A stretch of DNA of 64,000 nucleotides from an uncultured bacterium (lineage in GTDB: Bacteria; Planctomycetota; JAJSAM01; JAJVHW01), in the NCBI GenBank assembly GCA_937996235.1, contig CALKVK010000021.1, positions 28,916-92,915 on the forward strand. The letters run 5' to 3'. Position 1 is the first letter of the stretch. Each line of letters begins with the position of its first letter. Position numbers and translations under genes: made by a program. The notes under the pieces are model-generated. The model had not been told where the DNA came from and did no database searches. It saw nothing but the letters and a program-made list of their open reading frames with translations. Positions 59,894 through 64,000 of this stretch are shown in pieces.

Positions 59894-60893
59894 GCTCGAG
59901 CAGCTCCTTCGCTCCCGGCACCTCCGGATCGAGCTCGATGGCGCGCTCGACCTCCGTGCGCGCGCGGTCGAGCTCCGCCGCCTCGCGCTCGCTCTCCTTC
60001 CGCGCAACCCAGCGGCGGTAGATCACGGCCCCGAGCCGGGCGTGCGCCGCGGCGCTCTTGGGGATGAGCACGACGAGCGTCTCGAGCGCGCGCTGCTCCG
60101 CCGCGCTGTCGCGCGCGCGCCGCGCCGCGTCGGCGAGCCGCACCGTCAGCGTCGCCACCTGCTTGCGCACGCCCGGCTGGTCGCCGGCCCGCTCGAGCGC
60201 TGCGGCCGCGCACTCGGCGGCGTCGCCGAGCTTGCCGGCGACGAGCAGGAGCGATGCGCGCAGGAGCAGCGCCGCGCCGTGCCTCGGCTGCTCGGCGAGC
60301 AGTGCGTCGACGATCCCGAGCGCCTCGTCGTTGCGTCCCTGCGCCGCGACCGCGCTGCCGAGGACCACGCGCGCGTCGGCGTTCGCGGCGTCGCGCCGCA
60401 GCAGCTCGCGTGCGTCGGCCTCGGCGTCGGCGCCGCGCCCGAGCGCGATGCGCGCCTCGGCGCGGTGCAGCCGCGCGAGCACGTGTGACGGATCCACGCG
60501 CAGCGCCTCGTCGAACGCCTCGAGTGCGTCCTCGTTGCGGCCCGACGTCAGCAGCACCACGCCGAGCGCGTTCCAGCTCGGCACGAAGCGCGGATCGACG
60601 GCCACCGCCGCGCGGTAGCGCTTCTCCGCCTCGCGCGCCTTGCCCGCCTGCGCGAGCGCGTTGCCCGCCGCGTGGTGCGCCGCGGTGAAGAGCGGCGCGC
60701 GCCGCGCGGCCTCGTCGAACGCCTGCGCCGCCTCGTCGAACTTGCCGGCGGCGTTCAGCCGCTCGCCCTTCTCGTACGCCGCCGCGGCGGCGTCGTTCGG
60801 CTGGCCGGGCAGCCGCGTCGGATCGTCCGCCGGCGCCGCGGTGCCCGCCCAGGCGAGCACCAGGAGCAGGGCGGCGAGCGCGCGACGCGGCAC
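59877..60893 (-). CDS. exported TPR protein
   Basis: 338 residues, GTG start. Signal peptide (about 1-22) followed by a clean array of TPR units, e.g. AAYEKGERLNAAGKFDEAAQAFDEAARRAP and SWNALGVVLLTSGRNEDALEAFDEALRVDP. It may act in the periplasm with the M16 protease whose gene is 9 nt upstream; the two seem to be an operon. Confidence 0.85.
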   Translation of the reverse strand: MPRRALAALLLVLAWAGTAAPADDPTRLPGQPNDAAAAAYEKGERLNAAGKFDEAAQAFDEAARRAPLFTAAHHAAGNALAQAGKAREAEKRYRAAVAVDPRFVPSWNALGVVLLTSGRNEDALEAFDEALRVDPSHVLARLHRAEARIALGRGADAEADARELLRRDAANADARVVLGSAVAAQGRNDEALGIVDALLAEQPRHGAALLLRASLLLVAGKLGDAAECAAAALERAGDQPGVRKQVATLTVRLADAARRARDSAAEQRALETLVVLIPKSAAAHARLGAVIYRRWVARKESEREAAELDRARTEVERAIELDPEVPGAKELLELIRSR

Positions 60894-60902
60894 GCCCCGA
60901 TG

Positions 60903-63707
60903 CTACTTCGAGCTGCGCTCCACGAAGCCCTCGCCCGTGCTGCGCGCCTCGTCGAGCGGCGTCTCGCGGAAGCGGCGGCGCTCGGCGCTGCCGTCGAGCT
61001 GGAACGAGACCTTGCGCGCGTTCGGACCGAGCAGCTCGCGCACGAGCACGGTCCAGCGCTCGCGCGTGAGCGCGCCGAGCGCCTCGATCTGCTTCTCGGC
61101 GTCCTGGAAGTCGCCGTGGAACTCGGTCGCGAGCTGGAAGTTGCGGTCGAGCTCCTGCGAGAAGCTCGTGCTCTTCGCGGCGATCTCGGCGATCGCGGCG
61201 TCGCGGTTGCGCGCGAACTCGTCGTCCGCGAGCGTGTCCAGGTCGTTCAGGAAGTTGGCGACGTGCGCCTCGAAGCGCCCGCGCAGCGAGTCGGTGTCGA
61301 CCACGCTCGACTGCGACAGCATGAACACGCACGGCAGCGAGACGATGTCCGACGTGAACGCCTGCACGATGTAGCCCGTCTGCTGCACCGTGCGCAGGTC
61401 GCCGTAGAACGACGGCGGCAGCGACTTGCCGAGCACCGCGAGCGCGGCGCGCGTCTCGCGATCGGCGGCCGGGCCCTGGCACATCACGAGCGTGATGCTG
61501 TCGTTCGACTCGATCTTGCGGCGCACGATGCGGTTCGCGCCGGGACCGAGGCGCAGCACGCGCCCCACGTACGCCTCCTCGGCCGGGATCGCGCGCTGCG
61601 GATGGAGCGCCGCGACGAGCGTGTCCACGCTGCCCTGCGCCGCCTCCTCGCTCAGGTTGCCGTAGACGACCGCGCGCACGCGCAGCGCGTCATAGGCGTG
61701 CGCGAAGTAGGCCTTCAGGTCGTCGTAGGTCAGCGCCTCGAGCGCCTCGGCCTGCTGCGCGGGGGTGAAGTGCACCTGGCGGACCAGCTCGCGGAACATC
61801 TCGAACGCCTGCGCCGTGGGCGGCGCGAGCGCGAAGTTCGCGATGCCGCGCTGCATGTCCGCCTTGATGAGCGCGAACTCCTCGGCGCTGATCCGCGGCT
61901 CCGTGAGGAACGGCGCGGCGAACGCGGGCAGCTCGGGCAGCTTGTGCGAGAAGCCCTCGGCCGCCAGCGTGATCCCGTGGCGGTCGCTCGACACGCGCAG
62001 CGAGACGCCCGCCTCGGTGAGCGGGTACGCGTACGGGTTGATCGCGCGCGTGACCGCGGCCGCGTAGAGCTGACCGAGCACGAACTCGCGCGCCGACGAC
62101 GCGTTGCGGTCGTTGACGAGGTCCACGCGCAGCGCCGCCTTCGGCTGGCGGAAGATCGTGTCGTGGCGCAGCCACAGGTCGCCGTACGGGAACGCGTGGT
62201 GCCACGGCGTCTCCGCGTACTTCGGCTCGACGAGCGCGAACTCCGTCGGGATGAACGGGTTCGCGGCGGGCACGTCCATGCCCTTCTCGGGCTTCGCTGC
62301 GGCGAGGCGCGCGATGCGCTCGGCGCCGAGCGGCGTGACGCGGTACTTCGTCCCGTAGTAGCGCTCGGTCGCGTCCGTCGTGCGGTCCTTCGACGCGACC
62401 AGCACGACCGCGTTCTCGGGCGTCATCGCGGCGAGCGTCGCCTTGAGCGCCGCCTGGTCGGGCGCAGGGATCAGGTACATCGAGCGCAGCAGGTCGTCGT
62501 GCGGGAGCACGGTCATCTGCGCGGCGAGCGTGCGCACCTCGTCGAACGCGTTGCCCGGCTCGCGGAAGCGCAGCTCGAGCTCGGCCATCTTCTGGCGGTC
62601 GGCGATCACGTGCGCCGGGAGCGCCTCGAGCGAGCGCAGGTGGTTGATCATCCCGAACGAGCGCTCGAGCACCGTGTCGACGTTCGCGAGCCCCTGCGGC
62701 GTCAGTCCGATCGAGATGCGGAACGTGCCCTGCCGCCCGACCTCGTCGCCGCCGGCCGAGAGCGACGTCGCGAGCCCCGCCGCCTTCAGGTTCTGCAGCA
62801 GGCTCTCCGCGCCCTCGTGTCCGAGCACGCCGCCGAGGATCTGCGCCGACTTCGAGCGCGGGTCGAACGCCACCGCGGGCAGCTCGAACGTGAGCCAGAG
62901 CGCGTGGTCGTCGCGCAGCGTCGCCACCTCGATCATGTGGCCGCGCAGGCTCTCGGCGTGGAGCGGGACCGTCGGGTGGTTCGCGGTGAGCTTGCGGTTC
63001 GGGACGTCCGCGAACTTCTCGCGCACCCAGCCCTCGAGCGTGTCGAGCGGGTGCGCCGAGACGACGCAGAGGTGCATCAGGTTCGAGGAGTAGTTCGCCT
63101 CGTAGAACGCCCACAGCGCGTCGTTGCGGACGCCCGCGAGCGTCTCGCGGTTGCCCGTCGAGAACGACGCGCGCGGGTGCTCGGGGTTCAGCAGCGAGCG
63201 GTAGACCTGGCGCATGCGCCAGTAGTCGTCCTGCAGGTTCTTCGAGTGCTCGGAGTCGACCGCGTTCACCTCGCGACCCGAGAGGTCGTCCGACATCAGC
63301 GGATCGATGAAGAAGCGCGAGAAGCGGTCGAGCGCGCCCTCGAACGCGTCGTTCTTCACTGCGAAGTGGTAGTTCGTGTGGTCCTCGGCCGTGTACGCGT
63401 TCGACTGGCCGTCGTTCTGCGCCAGGTAGTCCTTGTACTCCGCCTCGCTGGGGTACTTCTTCGTGCCGAGGAAGAGCATGTGCTCGAGGAAGTGCGCGAT
63501 GCCCTGCGCGCCGCCGTCGTTCATCGACCCCGACTCGACGGTCAGCGCCGCCGCGCTGTGGTCGGCGGCGGGGTCGGAGATCAGCAGGACCTCGATGCCG
63601 TTCGGCAGCACGAAGGTGCGCGTCGCGCGCTCCGAGTCCTCGGCGCGCGCCAACGCCGCGCCCAGGGTGAGCAGGACCGCCGCGGAGAATGCCAGTCGCC
63701 TCGTCAT
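60903..63707 (-). CDS. M16 (insulinase-family) metallopeptidase
   Basis: 934 residues, four M16 domains in one chain as in pitrilysin/insulysin. Signal peptide (about 1-22). The inverted zinc motif HxxEH is H72-F-L-E75-H76, followed by the third ligand region near EVNAVDSEH (about 147-155), and the conserved SNAYTAEDHTNYHF. A second domain set lacks the motif, as normal. A periplasmic oligopeptidase is expected. It starts the two-gene operon with the TPR protein. Confidence 0.93.
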   Translation of the reverse strand: MTRRLAFSAAVLLTLGAALARAEDSERATRTFVLPNGIEVLLISDPAADHSAAALTVESGSMNDGGAQGIAHFLEHMLFLGTKKYPSEAEYKDYLAQNDGQSNAYTAEDHTNYHFAVKNDAFEGALDRFSRFFIDPLMSDDLSGREVNAVDSEHSKNLQDDYWRMRQVYRSLLNPEHPRASFSTGNRETLAGVRNDALWAFYEANYSSNLMHLCVVSAHPLDTLEGWVREKFADVPNRKLTANHPTVPLHAESLRGHMIEVATLRDDHALWLTFELPAVAFDPRSKSAQILGGVLGHEGAESLLQNLKAAGLATSLSAGGDEVGRQGTFRISIGLTPQGLANVDTVLERSFGMINHLRSLEALPAHVIADRQKMAELELRFREPGNAFDEVRTLAAQMTVLPHDDLLRSMYLIPAPDQAALKATLAAMTPENAVVLVASKDRTTDATERYYGTKYRVTPLGAERIARLAAAKPEKGMDVPAANPFIPTEFALVEPKYAETPWHHAFPYGDLWLRHDTIFRQPKAALRVDLVNDRNASSAREFVLGQLYAAAVTRAINPYAYPLTEAGVSLRVSSDRHGITLAAEGFSHKLPELPAFAAPFLTEPRISAEEFALIKADMQRGIANFALAPPTAQAFEMFRELVRQVHFTPAQQAEALEALTYDDLKAYFAHAYDALRVRAVVYGNLSEEAAQGSVDTLVAALHPQRAIPAEEAYVGRVLRLGPGANRIVRRKIESNDSITLVMCQGPAADRETRAALAVLGKSLPPSFYGDLRTVQQTGYIVQAFTSDIVSLPCVFMLSQSSVVDTDSLRGRFEAHVANFLNDLDTLADDEFARNRDAAIAEIAAKSTSFSQELDRNFQLATEFHGDFQDAEKQIEALGALTRERWTVLVRELLGPNARKVSFQLDGSAERRRFRETPLDEARSTGEGFVERSSK

Positions 63708-63798
63708 CGGGTGCGCCCTCGCTTTCGTGCTGCATCGGCGACGCGCGACGCCCTCCGGTCGAGCTGCCGGTCGGATCGCGCGCGGAAGCGGCCGATTC

Positions 63799-63838
63799 TA
63801 GCCTGCATCGTTCACCAGCTCTCGCGTTGAGTGCGGCG
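63799..63838 (-). repeat. copy 2 of a 40-bp dispersed repeat
   Basis: The reverse complement of 63799-63838 matches 13304-13343 at 36 of 40 positions. The conserved frame on this strand reads PHSTRELVNDAG then TAG. It lies 91 nt from the M16 start, in non-coding DNA. Confidence 0.6.
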
Positions 63839-63840
63839 GG

Positions 63841-64000
63841 GACGCAGTCCCTTCGAGGGCTGCGGCTGTGGCCCCTGCGTTCCCGCCCCGCGACAGCCCG
63901 TCCCGGCCGAGCCGGAGGCGCGAGCGTGCGAGCCTCCGCGGCTTGGCCGCGGGGTGAGCGAGGGTGCGGCGCAGCCGCACGAGAAGGCTCCTGCGGAGCC
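63841..64000. repeat. hairpin cluster in terminal non-coding DNA
   Basis: No convincing gene is seen from 63708 to 64000. Hairpins follow one another: about 63844-63863 (8 bp, one bulge); 63914-63919 with 63932-63937; 63936-63942 with 63946-63952 (7 bp, loop TTG); 63964-63970 with 63974-63980 (7 bp, loop GCA); 63986-63991 with 63995-64000 (6 bp, loop TGC). The block continues past the window. It could be a REP-like repeat array or part of a structured element. Confidence 0.5.

Noticed and set aside
60672..63830. A 1,052-codon open frame antisense to the M16 protease
   Set aside because: Composition is Arg/Val/His/Glu shadow and has no domain pattern, whereas the opposite strand has a full M16 protein.

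Overview
The window is about 72% G+C (my estimate) and tightly packed with genes, many joined by 4-bp stop/start overlaps (GTGA or ATGA). It looks like a chromosomal piece of a Gram-negative-type bacterium with an outer membrane (LpxD, many lipoproteins). The best guess is a high-G+C Planctomycetota. The reasons are the paired DUF1552 and DUF1592-type cytochrome genes, a Ser/Thr kinase overlapping its own ECF-type sigma factor, an ECF sigma factor fused to a membrane and carboxypeptidase-regulatory tail, a PEP-CTERM protein, and a BlaR1-like M56 protein with secretin-type repeats. Myxococcota or Verrucomicrobiota cannot be excluded. No rRNA, tRNA, CRISPR array or intact insertion sequence was seen.

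Layout. 1-8.2 kb: HNH nuclease, LexA with an ImuA/RecA-like partner and a perfect palindromic operator, ZntB-type transporter, PEP-CTERM protein with a TPR partner, AlkA-type glycosylase. 8.2-13.3 kb: BlaI repressor and M56 sensor behind a double operator, then a kinase and sigma pair. 13.3-15.7 kb: ArsR regulator with a split YeeE/YedE sulfur transporter, and an SDR enzyme. 15.7-24 kb: DUF1552/DUF1592 secreted cytochrome pair, thiol peroxidase, TPR lipoprotein, AraC regulator, DUF4349 lipoprotein, phosphoglycerate-mutase-like phosphatase. 24-28.8 kb: sigma-TM-carboxypeptidase fusion and two tandem paralogous membrane proteins. 28.8-34.5 kb: a four-gene overlapping operon AbiEi-AbiEii-Mre11-like nuclease-Rad50-like ATPase, preceded by an A+T-rich patch with a large inverted repeat; this is a candidate defence cassette. 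34.5-37.2 kb: aminotransferase, RRM RNA-binding protein, DUF1275 protein.

37.3-42.1 kb holds the most striking group. A four-gene ABC transporter of the 'putative selenate' PhnD-like type sits beside a lipoprotein with a heavy-metal-associated (HMA) domain whose first metal-binding cysteine is an in-frame TGA. A 9-bp stem with a GGGU loop follows that TGA at the right distance for a bacterial SECIS element. This makes it a probable selenoprotein next to a probable selenium uptake system. 42.2-48.8 kb: reduced mono-haem MauG/CCP-like protein, TPR protein, GNAT acetyltransferase, glyoxalase-fold protein, SGNH-like protein, an S2P-like membrane protein that has lost its catalytic glutamate, CoA-binding protein. 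48.9-55.7 kb: dehydrogenase E1 alpha/beta, ArgS, NUDIX, LpxD, a 51-residue lipoprotein, zinc-ribbon membrane protein, DUF971. 55.7-63.7 kb: secreted repeat proteins, BtpA-like protein, HAD phosphatase, M16 metalloprotease. The last 0.3 kb is non-coding, with a 40-bp repeat (other copy near 13.3 kb) and a chain of hairpins.

A general feature is a TANNNT-like (or GACAAT) hexamer lying exactly 6 nt before the start codon of at least ten genes. That spacing would put the transcript start on the start codon, so leaderless mRNAs are probably common here.
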